From Erinaceus europaeus (taxonomy: Eukaryota; Chordata; Mammalia; Eulipotyphla; Erinaceidae): DNA of 64,000 nt. Each line of letters begins with the position of its first letter. The first letter of the stretch is position 1. The notes below the pieces were generated by a model. That model did not search any database. It worked only from the letters and a program-made list of their open reading frames with translations, and was not told the origin of the DNA. Shown one piece after another: positions 41,862 through 51,930 of the stretch. The DNA lies in assembly GCF_950295315.1 (NCBI RefSeq), contig NW_026647648.1, positions 17,437-81,436 on the forward strand, written 5' to 3'. The position numbers and the translations under genes were made by a program.

Positions 41862-42235
41862 GGGCTGGGGAGCAGCTCACTGAATAAGGCCTTGGATTCT
41901 CTCTCTCCATTTTTATTTATTTATTTTTCTATTTTATTTGATAGGCTAGAGAGAAATAACTGAGAGAAGAAGGGGGATAGGGAGAGAGAAAGACACCTAC
42001 AGATCTGCTTTTCAGGTCATGAAGCAGGCCCCCCTACAATGGGGACCTAGGGGGTCAGCCCAGGGTCCTTGTGCATGGTCTATGTATGCTCAACCAGGTG
42101 TGCCTCTGCCCAGTCCCTATGCCTTCATTTCTTAAACATGGAATCCTAAATTCAATCTCTGGCATCCCATGTGCCAGAGTGATGCTCTGACTCTCTCCGT
42201 CTCTTTCTCATAAATAAATGCACAAATCTATAAAA
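41862..42235 (+). mobile_element. SINE-C/E interrupted by SINE-B
   Basis: Head 'gggctggggagcagctcactgaataaggcc' stops near 41903. The body resumes near 42117 with 'tatgccttcatttcttaaacatggaatcctaaattcaatctctggcatcccatgtgccag'. Confidence 0.65.
41905..42116 (-). mobile_element. SINE-B/A, antisense, nested
   Basis: (TTTA)n start, 'cacctacagatctgcttttcaggtcatgaagcagg' and reversed head 'gtgcctctgcccagtccc'. Confidence 0.8.
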
Positions 42236-42274
42236 CAAAACAAACAAGCAAAAAACAAGATCCTTTCTCAGCCT

Positions 42275-42508
42275 TCCTAGAGGTAGCCAATTTCCCAAAC
42301 TTAGTAACACTCCTGATGTGTTAAATAAAAAGTATCCTTTTGCTTTTTGCTTCTCTCTTTTACTTCATGTTGCTGAGATTAATCTGGACTTGCTACATGT
42401 GTCTAAATCATCCCTGAACCGTCTACTGGAGAGCAGCCTATAACACCAGTATGCCCTGGTTTATTTGCTTGCCTCCCACTCACAAGTAGTTGGGTTGTTT
42501 CTGACAGT
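42275..42508 (-). mobile_element. Old L1 fragment, antisense
   Basis: 'ttacttcatgttgctgagattaatctggacttgctacatgtgtc...tagttgggttgtttctgac' resembles the reversed L1 3' region. Confidence 0.5.
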
Positions 42509-42532
42509 GATTGGTTGGTTGGTTGGTTGGTT
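42509..42532. repeat. (GGTT)n microsatellite
   Basis: Six tetranucleotide copies. Confidence 0.9.
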
Positions 42533-42769
42533 GTCAAACTGCAGTGGGCTTTCTCCTGCATGTCCCCCTCCCCCAGTGTGTGCCCACCACCTATCCCTTC
42601 CCCAGTCAGCTTGTCTCTCCCTTTCCCTCTGTGTGTCCTCCACTCTGTAGTCTTCTCCCCTTCCCAGCCCCCAGCTGCTCCTCCCCCCCATTCCCCACTT
42701 TTCTCACTCTGAAGGACCTAGGCAGGGTCTGTGCTCCAGTGGAGGTGGGTGAGAAGTAGAAGGGAACAG

Positions 42770-42930
42770 CCTTTTCTTTTGCCACAAAAGGCCTCTGTTC
42801 TTCAATATAAATGATGATTTAAACAAAGAAATATTTCATTAAGGGTTGATATCTTAATGAACTGTGCCAAGTACCTTCAAGGCATTCTCCACCCACCCTC
42901 TATTTAAGGGGGGCTCCTGCCCCTGGGAAG
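42770..42930. promoter_or_regulatory. Candidate conserved element 4
   Basis: Repeat-free AT-rich block: CTTCAATATAAATGATGATTTAAAC, ATATTTCATTAAGG, GATATCTTAATGAACTG. Weaker homeodomain enrichment than blocks 1-3. Confidence 0.4.
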
Positions 42931-42956
42931 AGGCTTACCAGCTTACCATATATTCC

Positions 42957-43025
42957 TGAGTAGAGTAGAGTAGAGTAGAGTAGAGTAGAGTAGAGTAGAG
43001 TAGAGTAGAGTAGAGTAGAGTAGAG
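42957..43025. repeat. (TAGAG)n pentanucleotide array
   Basis: Thirteen perfect copies from 42961. No spacers, so not CRISPR-like. Confidence 0.97.
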
Positions 43026-43308
43026 GACAGCTCCTGGCTGTCCCAGGGGACTCTAGAGAGGAGGGCACCCTAGACCAGGGAAAGGCCTAGTGTCAGATCA
43101 GCAGGCTGTTTGGACCCTGGGGGAGGTTTGCAGACCCTCCTTCAGCCACTTTCAGGGATGCAGAGACTTGGTCCTGGTCCACAGGGTAGTGGACACAGGA
43201 CTCCAAGTTTATTTGTGGAAAATCAATCATTAAGGATCAGGAACTGAACAGTAACCTGACAAACAGTGGACAGTTTTTAGAGCAAGTGTCTTTGGGTCAA
43301 ATGAGACA

Positions 43309-43312
<4 letters not shown>
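43026..43312. other. unique DNA
   Basis: No feature recognised. Confidence 0.35.

Positions 43313-43348
<36 letters not shown>
43313..43348. repeat. (GT)n microsatellite
   Basis: Eighteen dinucleotides. Confidence 0.95.
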
Positions 43349-43351
<3 letters not shown>

Positions 43352-43563
43352 GGAGAAAGTGGGGCATGCACTGGGGTGGGTTCAGAGAGCAGGTTCCACA
43401 TCCTTTTCCATTCAATTCACATGTAACCAGACCTGGGGTGAGTGTGTATTGGGGGGGGGAGGGCAGACTCAACAGAGAATTCTCTTCTTCAATCTTTACT
43501 TCTTCATCCTTCAAGGGTGATTCCACTTCTTCCTCCCAAGAGGAAGAGACACTTGGGTTTAAA

Positions 43564-43895
43564 ATTTTTTTTAAATATCTATTTATTTATTTCCTTTTTG
43601 TTGCTCTCGTTTTTTTTATTGTTGTTGTAGTTATTATTGTTGTTGTTGTTGATGTCATCATTGTTGGATAGGACAGAGAGAAATGGAGAGAGGAGGGGAA
43701 GACAGAGAGGGGGAGAGAAAGATAGACACCAGCAGACCTGCTTCATTGCCTGTGAAGCGACTCCCCTGCAGGTGGGGAGCAGGTGGGGAGCAGGTGGGGA
43801 GCAGGTGGGGAGCAGGTGGGGAGCCGGGATCCTTATGCTGGTCCTTGTGCTTTGCACCACGTGCGCTTAACCCACTGCGCTACCTCCTGACTCCC
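43564..43895 (-). mobile_element. SINE-A, antisense, with 16-bp TSD and internal minisatellite
   Basis: TSD gacacttgggtttaaa at 43548-43563 and 43896-43911. A normally single 11-bp segment (gcaggtgggga) is present five times at 43768-43822. Confidence 0.93.
43768..43822. repeat. 11-bp x 5 minisatellite inside a SINE
   Basis: Five perfect copies of gcaggtgggga, expanding the stretch next to the SINE box B. Confidence 0.95.
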
Positions 43896-44045
43896 GACAC
43901 TTGGGTTTAAACCCCCAATTCTATCACTTTCTAACCTGAGATTCTGAGACAAGGAACTTAATCTTAGTTTCTTCAGCTGCAAAATGGGAAGATGAGGTCT
44001 GGCAGAGGTGAGAAATTGTTCCATTTGTATAGGGAACTCCTCACT

Positions 44046-44362
44046 CGATTTGAGTGCCAAGGCCTAGTTCCAATTCTCCTGTTCCCCATCTTCTTTCTGA
44101 CCCTCTCACCTCCAGTGCCCTTTGTTCTTGATTTCTGGCTCTCCAGTCCCCAAGGCCTCATGCTTGGCTGCTAAGCTACAAGAAATCTGCAATGAGGTGG
44201 CTCTTTATTAGAGAAGAACCAACCATACACTAAGCCAGTTTTGTGCAGGACCTCATCATCCCTCCCTAAAACCCTCTGAGATGATGCCACAGATGCCATT
44301 GGTGTCCTGTCCACATGTGCTTGTGCTGACTACTGATACTGCTAAGGCTTCTTCTTCTTCTT
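44046..44362. other. unique DNA
   Basis: Nothing recognised. Confidence 0.35.
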
Positions 44363-44575
44363 CTTTTTTATTATCTTTATTTATTTTTTTTATAGAGACA
44401 GCCAGAAATTGAGAGGATGGGGGGGTATTGAGAGGGAAAGAGACAGACACCTGCATCATTGCTTCACCACTTGTGAAGTTTTCCCCTTGCAGGTGGGGAC
44501 CAGGGGCTTGAAAACCCAGGTCCTTGTGCATTGTAACATGTGCACTCAACCAGGTGTGCCACCACCCAGTCACCA
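44363..44575 (-). mobile_element. SINE-B, antisense
   Basis: 'cctgcatcattgcttcaccacttgtgaagttttccccttgcaggtggggacc' and reversed head 'gtgccaccacccagtc'. Confidence 0.88.
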
Positions 44576-44862
44576 CCATCCTAAGGTTTCCATACCTATC
44601 TTGCTTGAGAGCTGTCTCTGGGAATCAGTGTCCACTCTATCATTATGTGGGAGGCCAGAAGTGTCAGGGAATTAGCATCTTCAGGGACAGCCCTTCACCC
44701 ATGTTTGATGGCATCTGGTGTATAAATACCCTCACTCTCTCCCCATCTGGTGGGGTAACACAGGTATGCTTTCCATGTACAATCTCAGGGATTCCCTGCA
44801 GTAATGACTTGATACCATTTATTGCCCTTCCCCCTTTCTTATTCTACTCCTCCATTTCTCTA
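44576..44862. other. unique DNA
   Basis: The frame at 44524-44916 starts within a SINE and is not a gene. Confidence 0.35.
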
Positions 44863-44881
44863 TGGATGCTTCCTTTGCCTC

Positions 44882-44929
44882 TTTTTATACTAAAGATTTT
44901 ATTTATTTATTCATGAAGAAGATAGGAGG

Positions 44930-44967
<38 letters not shown>

Positions 44968-45056
44968 TAGATATCACTCTGGTGCATGCGCTGCCAGGGA
45001 TTGAACTTAGGACCTCACACTTGAGTCCAATGCATTATTCACTGTGCTACCTCATA
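44882..45056 (-). mobile_element. SINE-D, antisense, with long TSD
   Basis: TSD gatgcttcctttgcctctt (44863-44881) versus gatacttcctttacctctt (45057-45075). (GA)n at 44933-44964. Confidence 0.87.
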
Positions 45057-45161
45057 GATACTTCCTTTACCTCTTCAACTGACCAAATATACTGGAATAA
45101 TTATCTCAAAATCTACTCCTGGGTGACCCAACCAAATTCAAATAACCAATTTTTCATCATA

Positions 45162-45366
45162 TATATGTTAATTTCTTTATTTTGGATAAAGACAGAGAGA
45201 AATCGTGAGGGAAAGAAGAGATAGAGGAGAAAGAGACACCTGCAGCACTGTTTCGCTGCTCATGAAGCTTCCTTTCTGCAAGTGTAAATCTGGGGACCAG
45301 AGGCTTGAGCCTGGGTCCTTGTGCACTATAATGTGTATGCTCAGCCAGGTGTAACATCACCTGGCC
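45162..45366 (-). mobile_element. SINE-B, antisense
   Basis: 'cacctgcagcactgtttcgctgctcatgaagc' and 'gtgtaacatcacctggcccc'. Confidence 0.85.
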
Positions 45367-45402
45367 CCCTATTATTATCTTCACCTTACAAATGATAAGA
45401 CT

Positions 45403-45480
45403 AGTGGACTAGGGGTGTAGCTTAGCGGTAGAGTCCATGTTTTTCATGTATAAAGCCTTGAGTTCAATCTCTGGAACACA
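45403..45480 (+). mobile_element. tRNA-like SINE head
   Basis: 'ggactaggggtgtagcttagcggtagagt...cttgagttcaatctctgg' looks like a tRNA-like pol III head followed by (CA)n. No acceptor or anticodon stems were confirmed, so it is not called a tRNA gene. Confidence 0.6.
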
Positions 45481-45683
45481 CACACATACATTCACACACA
45501 GCACAGAGACAGAAACTCACAAGTGCAGAAGTGAGTTACCTACATCTATACCCTGACTTTTTATACTGAGTATCTTTTTTTTTTAAATCACTTTATAGGT
45601 TCTTGAGGTTTCTCCTAACCCCTTGCCAGAAGTTGGGTTCAAGGCTATTTTCCTTACTTTGACAAATATATGTTTTTATTTTA

Positions 45684-45685
<2 letters not shown>

Positions 45686-45738
<53 letters not shown>

Positions 45739-45860
45739 AGAGACTCCAGAGCACTGCTCAGCTCTGGCTTATGGTAGTACAGGGAATTGAACCTGGGACT
45801 TTTGAGCCTCAGACATAAGTCTTTTTACAGAACCATTGGGCTATCTATCCCACCTGCTTC
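45686..45860 (-). mobile_element. SINE-C, antisense, with (GT)n/(GA)n
   Basis: (GT)n 45686-45723 and (GA)n 45727-45741, then 'ccagagcactgctcagctctggcttatggtagtacagggaattgaacctggg'. Confidence 0.88.
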
Positions 45861-46051
45861 TTGTTTTGAGAGTTCAGAGGTGAAGAGCCAGATGGGACAG
45901 GTGCACATGAACTAGAGGTATTTTCAGGCCACCCAGCTTTCCCTGTTTCTCTGTGACTCACTGGTCAGAATCTAGAGCCAACCTCCAGGTTACAGACAAA
46001 AAAAGAAGCAATGAACAGCTACTGACGTGGACATAAAAATGGAAGGAAAGG

Positions 46052-46258
46052 GGGGCTGGGTGGTAGTGCACCTGCTTGAGAGCACATGTTGCAATGCTCA
46101 AGGACCCAGGTTCGAGCCCCTGGTCCCCACCTGAAGGACTTTGCAAGTGGTGAATCAGTGCTGCAGGTGTCTCTCTGTCTCTTTCACTCTCTTTCTTCCC
46201 CTTCCTCTAAACTTCTGGCTATCTCTATCAAATAAATAAAAGAAAATTTAAAAAAAAA
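46052..46258 (+). mobile_element. SINE-B with TSD
   Basis: aaaatggaaggaaa before (46036-46049) and aaaatggaagaaaaa after (about 46255). Box B 'aggttcgagcccc' is perfect. Confidence 0.88.
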
Positions 46259-46269
46259 TGGAAGAAAAA

Positions 46270-46615
46270 AAGTGAGTCACTTGGAGAGCTGGAGAAGAAG
46301 AGGACTGAACTAGGGGTACATGGCTCAGGGTTGAGACAGAGACATCTCTCCAAACCTTTGCATCACAAGGAGCTAGTTGCAAGCAGACTTCCCTGGAAAG
46401 CAGGAGGAACTGAAATGAGAACTAGGAAGAGTTCTTGCTAGTGAAGTTTGCTCAGGCCCTGACTGTGGAAAGTCCCCTGCTGAGAATTCCAGAACCAGGG
46501 GGGGAGAAAACAGCTTCTGTTCTGAATGGGCCAGTGAGCCCAGAGCAAGCCTGGCCTGATCTCCCTAGCTGAGAGTTACCTGGATAGAACATCTCGCAAG
46601 TTTCAACGTGTTTGG
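46270..46615. other. unique DNA
   Basis: Nothing recognised. Confidence 0.35.
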
Positions 46616-46624
46616 TTTTCATGA

Positions 46625-46720
46625 TGTCTCTGTCTTAGTTTAGGTTCTCCTAAAAGCAGTCTCTGAAATAAGAATTCAAGTACAAATAGTCCTTAGGGAA
46701 CTAGCCCCAGGAAATACAAT
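46625..46720 (-). mobile_element. Old interspersed repeat
   Basis: 'ctgtcttagtttaggttctcctaaaagcagtctctgaaataagaattcaagtacaaatagtcc' resembles a widespread old mammalian repeat; class not assigned. Confidence 0.4.
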
Positions 46721-47109
46721 AACAGAGTAAAAAGTGAGAGAGGAGGGCAGGAAGCCAATACAGGGATTGTCTCAGGCGAGTTAAGCTTCCACTATGAGCA
46801 AGAAGGATGCAATCCGGCTGGGGAACTCCGGAAGAAGCAGGAGACACACCTTGAGCTGTCCCTACCACGGACAAGGAAGACTGGTATTTATTCATTATTC
46901 CTTCCTTGCCATTGGCTGAGGGCTGCTTCTGGGCACATTCACTCTCCAGCACTTCCGGCTTACCCTGAGCAGGAGCCAAGGGTGTTTCCACGGCCAGGAA
47001 AAAAACCCTCAGGCAAAGAGCAGGTGTTGGCAGTGAGCAGCCTGCTCTGTTTGGAGGTCAGTGCCAAGAGATATGGGCCAGCTGCCAGCCACAATCTGCC
47101 CTCCTGTTC

Positions 47110-47420
47110 TTCCTCTTGACTTTTCCTTTCTTTGTGCCTTTGTGGGCTCCTGTCTTTTCCCTCTTAAAGGCTTGGTGTCTTCCAGGCTTCAGCTTTGACC
47201 CACTACATGTCATCTTGAACAATTTCACTGATGTCTATAGTTTTGTCTACTGTGGCTCTGAGTCCTATCCCTCTCCTGGAGCTGCTCCTATCTGTGAGCC
47301 TCCATGGACGGATTCATTAACATACCCCCAGACCCAGACCATCTCCAAACTATGCCCTGCTTCTGCATTCCTCCCCATGACCCACCCTGTCACTCTAGAA
47401 AGGATTCATTTTTCACTCTC
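47110..47420. mobile_element. L2-like relic
   Basis: C/T-rich text with 'cttgaacaatttcactgatgtctatagttttgtctactgtggctctgagtc' and 'ctatgccctgcttctgcattcctccccatgac' resembling L2-derived sequence. Weak. Confidence 0.35.
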
Positions 47421-47446
47421 TCTCTGACTTTGTTGTTTATTTTAAT

Positions 47447-47540
47447 GTAGCCACATGGGTTTTAACTGGGGCTCAGTGCTTACACCATGGATCCACCACT
47501 CCCAGCAGCCATTTTTTCCCTTTCCTCACCTTTGCTTTTT
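47447..47540 (-). mobile_element. SINE-A distal module, antisense
   Basis: 'gggttttaactggggctcagtgcttacaccatggatccaccactcccagcagccattttttccctttcc', truncated by a SINE-D. Confidence 0.75.
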
Positions 47541-47725
47541 TAAAAAATTTATTTATTATGAGAAAAATAGGAGGAGGAGGGGAGAGAGAGAGAGAAAGAG
47601 AGAGAGAGAAAGAGAGAGAGAGAGAAAATCAGACATCACTCTGGTACATGTGTTGCCAGGGATTGAACTCAGGACCTCATGCTTGAGAGTTCAACACTCT
47701 ATCCACTGCGTCACCTCCTGGACCA
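47541..47725 (-). mobile_element. SINE-D, antisense
   Basis: (GA)n-rich, 'catcactctggtacatgtgttgccagggattgaactcagg' and 'cacctcctggaccacc'. Confidence 0.87.
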
Positions 47726-47822
47726 CCTCTCCTTTCCTTTCTTTATCTTTCTTTCCCCTTCTCTTCTTTCCCTTCCCTTCCTTTCCTTTCTTTCTTTTTT
47801 CTTTTCGTTTCTTTTTTTCTTT
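47726..47822. repeat. Pyrimidine tract (TTTC/TTCC)n
   Basis: Almost pure C/T for 97 bases. Confidence 0.9.
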
Positions 47823-47972
47823 TATTTGATAGTACAGAAAGAAATGGAAAAGGGAGGGGGAGTGAGAGAAAGAAAGATACCTGAAGCACTGCTTCATTGC
47901 TTGTGAAGCTTCCACCCTGCAGATGGGGGCCAGAGGCTTTAATGCAGGCCTGCCTGCTGTGCCACAACCCTG
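47823..47972 (-). mobile_element. SINE-B, antisense
   Basis: 'acctgaagcactgcttcattgcttgtgaagcttccaccctgcagatggggg'; head degraded. Confidence 0.75.
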
Positions 47973-47984
47973 CCCCTCTATGAC

Positions 47985-48147
47985 TTTTTTTTTTCAAGTT
48001 AGAGATAGAGAGGCAGAGAGAAAAATAGAAGGATTAAAAGAGACCCAGCACCAAAGCTTCCTCCAGTGCAGTGAGGGCTGGGCTCTAACCTGGGTCATAT
48101 ACATGGCAAAGCAGGAAACTGTTAAAGTGAGCTATTTGCCAGCCCAT
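47985..48147 (-). mobile_element. SINE-E, antisense
   Basis: 'aagcttcctccagtgcagtgagggctgggctctaacctgggtcatatacatgg'. Confidence 0.8.
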
Positions 48148-48235
48148 AGATGGCTTCCTTTTTATAGTCAACTAGTCACCAAATCCTGTGCCTGTGGCCC
48201 CCATCATTCTCTCTCTCTCTCTCTCTCTCCATCTT

Positions 48236-48368
48236 TTAATTTTAAGATGTTATCTATTTATTGAGAAAGATAGGAGAGAAAGAGCCAGACATCACTCTAG
48301 TGGTACATGTGTTGCCGGGGATTGAACTCGGGACTCATGCTTTATCCACTGAGCCACCTCCAGGACCA
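48236..48368 (-). mobile_element. SINE-D, antisense
   Basis: 'catcactctagtggtacatgtgttgccggggattgaactcggg'. Confidence 0.87.
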
Positions 48369-48369
48369 C

Positions 48370-48860
48370 CCCATCAATTTCTCTGTCATTTCCTCCTCTC
48401 CATCCCTTCTCCCACTGCCTCTGGCCTAGACGCTCATTTCCATCTTCCTGTATTATTCCAGGGGCTCTCTAACTACCTCTCCTCTTCCAAACTGATCCCT
48501 TCCTTTTATTCCCTAACCAGTTTATCTTCCACAGTAGTAAACAAACAAGCAAACAAATAAAGATCTACTGAAAGTGCCTACTTGCTTTGCTCAAGAGCCA
48601 CTCCCATGGAGCTGAATTCAAGCCCCTCCATTTGTTTGATATGACACAACGTGCCCTTTGTTGAGTCTCATTCCCTCACTGGCCGCTCCCTTCCTGGACA
48701 TTCAGCACTCATGGTGTGTGCCATGCTCTTTCCTCTCATGCTGTGCCTCTGTCTGGAACACATTTCCTTCCACTCACTGCTATGGCTTACTCTAAGACCC
48801 AGTGAAGGTGATGCCTCCTCCTGAAAGCTTTCTTTGAATGCACTGAGCTGGACAAGACTC
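48370..48860. mobile_element. L2-like relic
   Basis: 'ctctttcctctcatgctgtgcctctgtctggaacacatttccttcc' and 'cctcctgaaagctttctttgaatgc' follow the common '...ttgctgttccctctgcctggaacgctcttcc...' old LINE pattern. Confidence 0.5.
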
Positions 48861-49225
48861 TCTTCTTTTATGCTCTTGAGTCTATGCAAGCATCAGAAAA
48901 CTCACTTCAAATGGACATAAATAATAATGAGAATCACTTTGATTTCTTTAACTGGAAAATTAAGGGTTAGGACCTGTTGCTGGTATTGTTTAGCCCAGGT
49001 CCTTAAGCCCACATTGTTGGGTTGTCTATATTGCTTCACCCCAGTGTTCCCTGGGTGGGCTTCATTCTCAGAGCCCGTGGAAGGATTCCCATCAGCTTTA
49101 GATTCATATTCTGCTCAGTTCAGCCCAGTGAATCATTCAAGCAAACTCTGACTTTTGGGATCTGTCTAGGGATTTTCTTGCCCCTCTCCAAACCAATCTA
49201 AATGGCCAAGGGCTTAGAGTGTTCT
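48861..49225. other. unique DNA
   Basis: Nothing recognised. Confidence 0.35.
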
Positions 49226-49229
49226 ACTT

Positions 49230-49405
49230 GAGAGGTTGGCAAGCTGTGACCAACTTGTTTCTGTGATGGAGAGCTCAGCGGGCGGAAGCAGAGACCAGCA
49301 ACTTTCTCTGTAAAAATACACATAGTAAATATTTTCAGCTTTGTGCATCAAGGGGGCAGAACCATGGATATACTATTATTTAGGGGTTTCATTAACAAGA
49401 GCAAA
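49230..49405 (+). mobile_element. hAT-like DNA transposon relic
   Basis: 'gaggttggcaagctgtgaccaac' and 'caactttctctgtaaaaatacacatagtaaatattttcagctttgtg' match the order of old Charlie-type non-autonomous elements. Confidence 0.55.
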
Positions 49406-49409
49406 AATA

Positions 49410-49610
49410 GGGGCCAGGCTGTGGCAAACCTGATTAAGCACACACACTACAGTGCACAAGGACCCAGGTTCAAGCCTGTAGTCCCCACCTACACGGGGAA
49501 AGCTTCATAAGCGGTGAAGCAGTGCTACAGGTTTCTCTCTGTCTCTTTCCTTTTCTATCTCCCCCTCCCTTTTCAATTTCTCTGTCTCTATCCAATAATA
49601 AATAAATACC
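49410..49610 (+). mobile_element. SINE-B
   Basis: 'ggggccaggctgtggcaaacctgatta', box B 'aggttcaagcc'; AAATAAATA tail. Confidence 0.86.
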
Positions 49611-49683
49611 AAAAACCAAAACAAACAAACATGCAAAAGAGCAAAAAAAATTAAACAAATTTCCCTAAATATTTACTGATTTG

Positions 49684-49954
49684 GGAGTTGGGCAATGGTG
49701 CAGCGGGTTAAGCACACGTGGCGCAAAGTGCAAGGACTGGCTTAAGGATCCCAGTTTGAGCTCCCGGCTCCCCACCTGCAGGGGAGTCCCCTCACAGGTG
49801 GTGAAGCAGGTCTGCAGGTGTCTTTCTCTCCCCCCTCTGTCTTCCCCTCCTCTCTCCATTTCTCTCTGTCCTATCCAACAACAATGACATCAAGAACAAC
49901 AATAAAACAACAAGGGCAACAAAAGGGAAAATAAATAAATAAATATATAAAAAG
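49684..49954 (+). mobile_element. SINE-A with 14-bp TSD
   Basis: Perfect TSD tatttactgatttg at 49670-49683 and 49955-49968. Confidence 0.93.
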
Positions 49955-49987
49955 TATTTACTGATTTGATTACAAAATAATTAAGTA

Positions 49988-50128
49988 CCAGGTAGGGCAG
50001 ACAGTATAGTGATTACATAAAAGACTTTCATGCCTGAGACTCTGAGGTACCAGGTTCCCCAGCACCACCATAAGCCAGAGTTGAGCTATGGTCTGGTTTC
50101 TCTCTAGCAGTTTCATTAGAAAAAAATA
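49988..50128 (+). mobile_element. SINE-C
   Basis: 'gtagggcagacagtatagtgattacataaaagactttcatgcctgagactctgaggtacc'. Confidence 0.82.
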
Positions 50129-50137
50129 CTTGGGATG

Positions 50138-50390
50138 GGGGAGTCGGACAATAGAACAGCGGGTTAAGCGCACATGGTGCTAAGCGTAAGGACCGGAGTA
50201 AGGATCCCGGTTCAAGCCCCCCACCTGCAGGGGAGTCGCTTCACAGGCGGTGAAGCAGGTCTGTAGGTGTCTATCTGTCTTCCCCTGCTCTCTCCATTTC
50301 TCTCTGTCCTATCCAACAACAACATCAATAACAACAACAATAAAAATAACCACAGCAATGATAAAAAAGAATAAAATACTCAAAAAAAAA
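50138..50390 (+). mobile_element. SINE-A
   Basis: 'gggggagtcggacaatagaacagcgggtta'; a 20-bp deletion next to box B joins 'ttcaagcccc' directly to 'ccacctgcag'. Confidence 0.86.
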
Positions 50391-50705
50391 TAATTATTAA
50401 GTACCAAGCAAGTTTTTGTAATACAGGACTCCTAATGAGAAGAATGAGATGTGAGGGAGTAAGATATATTTTGCTTAGTTGGGTTCAAAGTTAATATGCC
50501 CTGTCATCAAATTTATGGTGAATTTACAAATATCATTATTTGCTTATAAACAATATAAAACTAGGCAGGGCCTATGGAGGAGGGGCATAGGTTACAGATT
50601 CCTAACTTAAACCAAACTATTGATTAATTAGAGAGTTAGAGGGGAAGTAACTGAGAAGTTAGAAAAGGAGACAGCAAGCTACTTTGGTGGTGGAGAAGAC
50701 AGCAA
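50391..50705. other. unique DNA
   Basis: AT-rich; nothing recognised. Confidence 0.35.
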
Positions 50706-50713
50706 TACTATAT

Positions 50714-50717
<4 letters not shown>

Positions 50718-50749
<32 letters not shown>

Positions 50750-50889
50750 TTTTATTTATTTATTAATGAGAAAGATACGAGGAGAGAGAGAGAACCAGAC
50801 ATCACTCTGGCACATGTGCTGCCGGGGATCGAACTCAGGACCTCATGCTTGAGAGTCCAAAGCTTTATCACTGCGCCACCTCCCGGACC
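50718..50889 (-). mobile_element. SINE-D, antisense, with TSD
   Basis: actatattgcc before (50707-50717) and after (50890-50900). Starts with 26 T's; reversed box B 'gatcgaactcagg'. Confidence 0.92.
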
Positions 50890-50903
50890 ACTATATTGCC
50901 TTT

Positions 50904-51175
50904 TTAAAAATATATATATTTATTTATTTATTCCCTTTTGTTGCCCCTGTTGTTTTTTCTTATTGTTGTAGTTATAATTTTTGTCATCATTGTTGGACGG
51001 GTCAGAGAGAAATGAAGAGAAGAGAGGAAGACAAAGAGGGAGAGAAAGATAGACACCTGCAGACCTGCTTCACCGCCTGTGAAGTGACGCCCCTGCAGGT
51101 GGGGAGCTGGGGGCTTGAACTAGGATCCTAGCGCCATGTGCACTTAACCTGCTGCGCTACCACCTGACTCCGACT
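50904..51175 (-). mobile_element. SINE-A, antisense
   Basis: Complete head ends 'gcgctaccacctgactcc'; box B region shortened. Confidence 0.88.
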
Positions 51176-51185
51176 AAAGGCAGTG

Positions 51186-51461
51186 TGGGAGTCGGGCGCT
51201 AGCGCAGCAGGTTAAGCGCACGTGGCACAAAGCGCAAGTACCAGAGTAAGGATCCGGGTTCGAGCCCCTGGCTCCCCACCTGCAGGACAGTTGCTTCACA
51301 GGTGGTGAAGCAGGTCTGCAGGTGTCTATCTTTCTCTCTATCTTCTCCTCCTCTCTCCATTTCTCTCTGTCCTATCCAATAACAATGACATCAGTAACAA
51401 CAATAACTATAACAAGAAAACAAGGGCAACAAAAGGGAATAAATAAATAAATATTTTGTTT
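51186..51461 (+). mobile_element. SINE-A with 10-bp TSD
   Basis: aaaggcagtg at 51176-51185 and 51464-51473. Opposite orientation to the preceding SINE-A about 10 bp away, forming an inverted pair. Confidence 0.9.
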
Positions 51462-51621
51462 AAAAGGCAGTGCTGCTCTGAGAGGTACCACTGAAATCAG
51501 GCTCTCAGGGCATTCTATAAGGCATTCTTCTAAGAGAAGTTTATGTTCACTACATCCCCTAACTCTGATACCCTTCCCTTAAAGTAGATAGGGCACAGGT
51601 ATACATGCCATTTTTCTTTTA

Positions 51622-51682
51622 CTAGTATTTGACTTATTATTTTGCACAGTGACAGAGAGAAACTGAAAGGAAAGGGGGAGAT

Positions 51683-51713
<31 letters not shown>

Positions 51714-51822
51714 CACCTGCAGCACTGCTTCTCCACTCCTAAAGTCCCCCCCACACACACACACAAGTGAGGACTGGGGGCAGTGTGTGTGTGCTCTACC
51801 AGGTGTGCCACTACCAGGTCCC
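51622..51822 (-). mobile_element. SINE-B, antisense
   Basis: (GA)n 51683-51710 and (CA)n 51750-51764 within the body; reversed head 'gtgccactaccaggtccc'. Confidence 0.82.
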
Positions 51823-51834
51823 AATTATAACATT

Positions 51835-51930
51835 TTAACAGAGGGGAAACTGAGGCTCAGAGATGTCACAGATATTGTCTGAGGTGTCACGACAAGGCCT
51901 CTCTGGGATACCTCTAAGGATTTTAAGGGA
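51835..51930 (-). mobile_element. MIR 3' half, antisense
   Basis: 'acagaggggaaactgaggctcagagatgtcac' is a strong reversed MIR motif. Confidence 0.7.

Larger units (their letters stand above)
43535..44045 (+). mobile_element. MIR split by SINE-A
   Basis: 'gagacacttgggttta' is followed, after the inserted SINE, by 'acccccaattctatcactttctaacctgag...aatcttagtttcttcagctgcaaaatggg', the MIR order. Confidence 0.75.

Noticed and set aside
42957..43025. CRISPR-like array
   Set aside because: Contiguous 5-bp repeats without spacers in mammalian DNA.
45403..45480. Functional tRNA gene
   Set aside because: Box-A and box-B-like text is present, but it is part of a SINE head and no clean cloverleaf could be drawn. 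The same applies to the other SINE heads.
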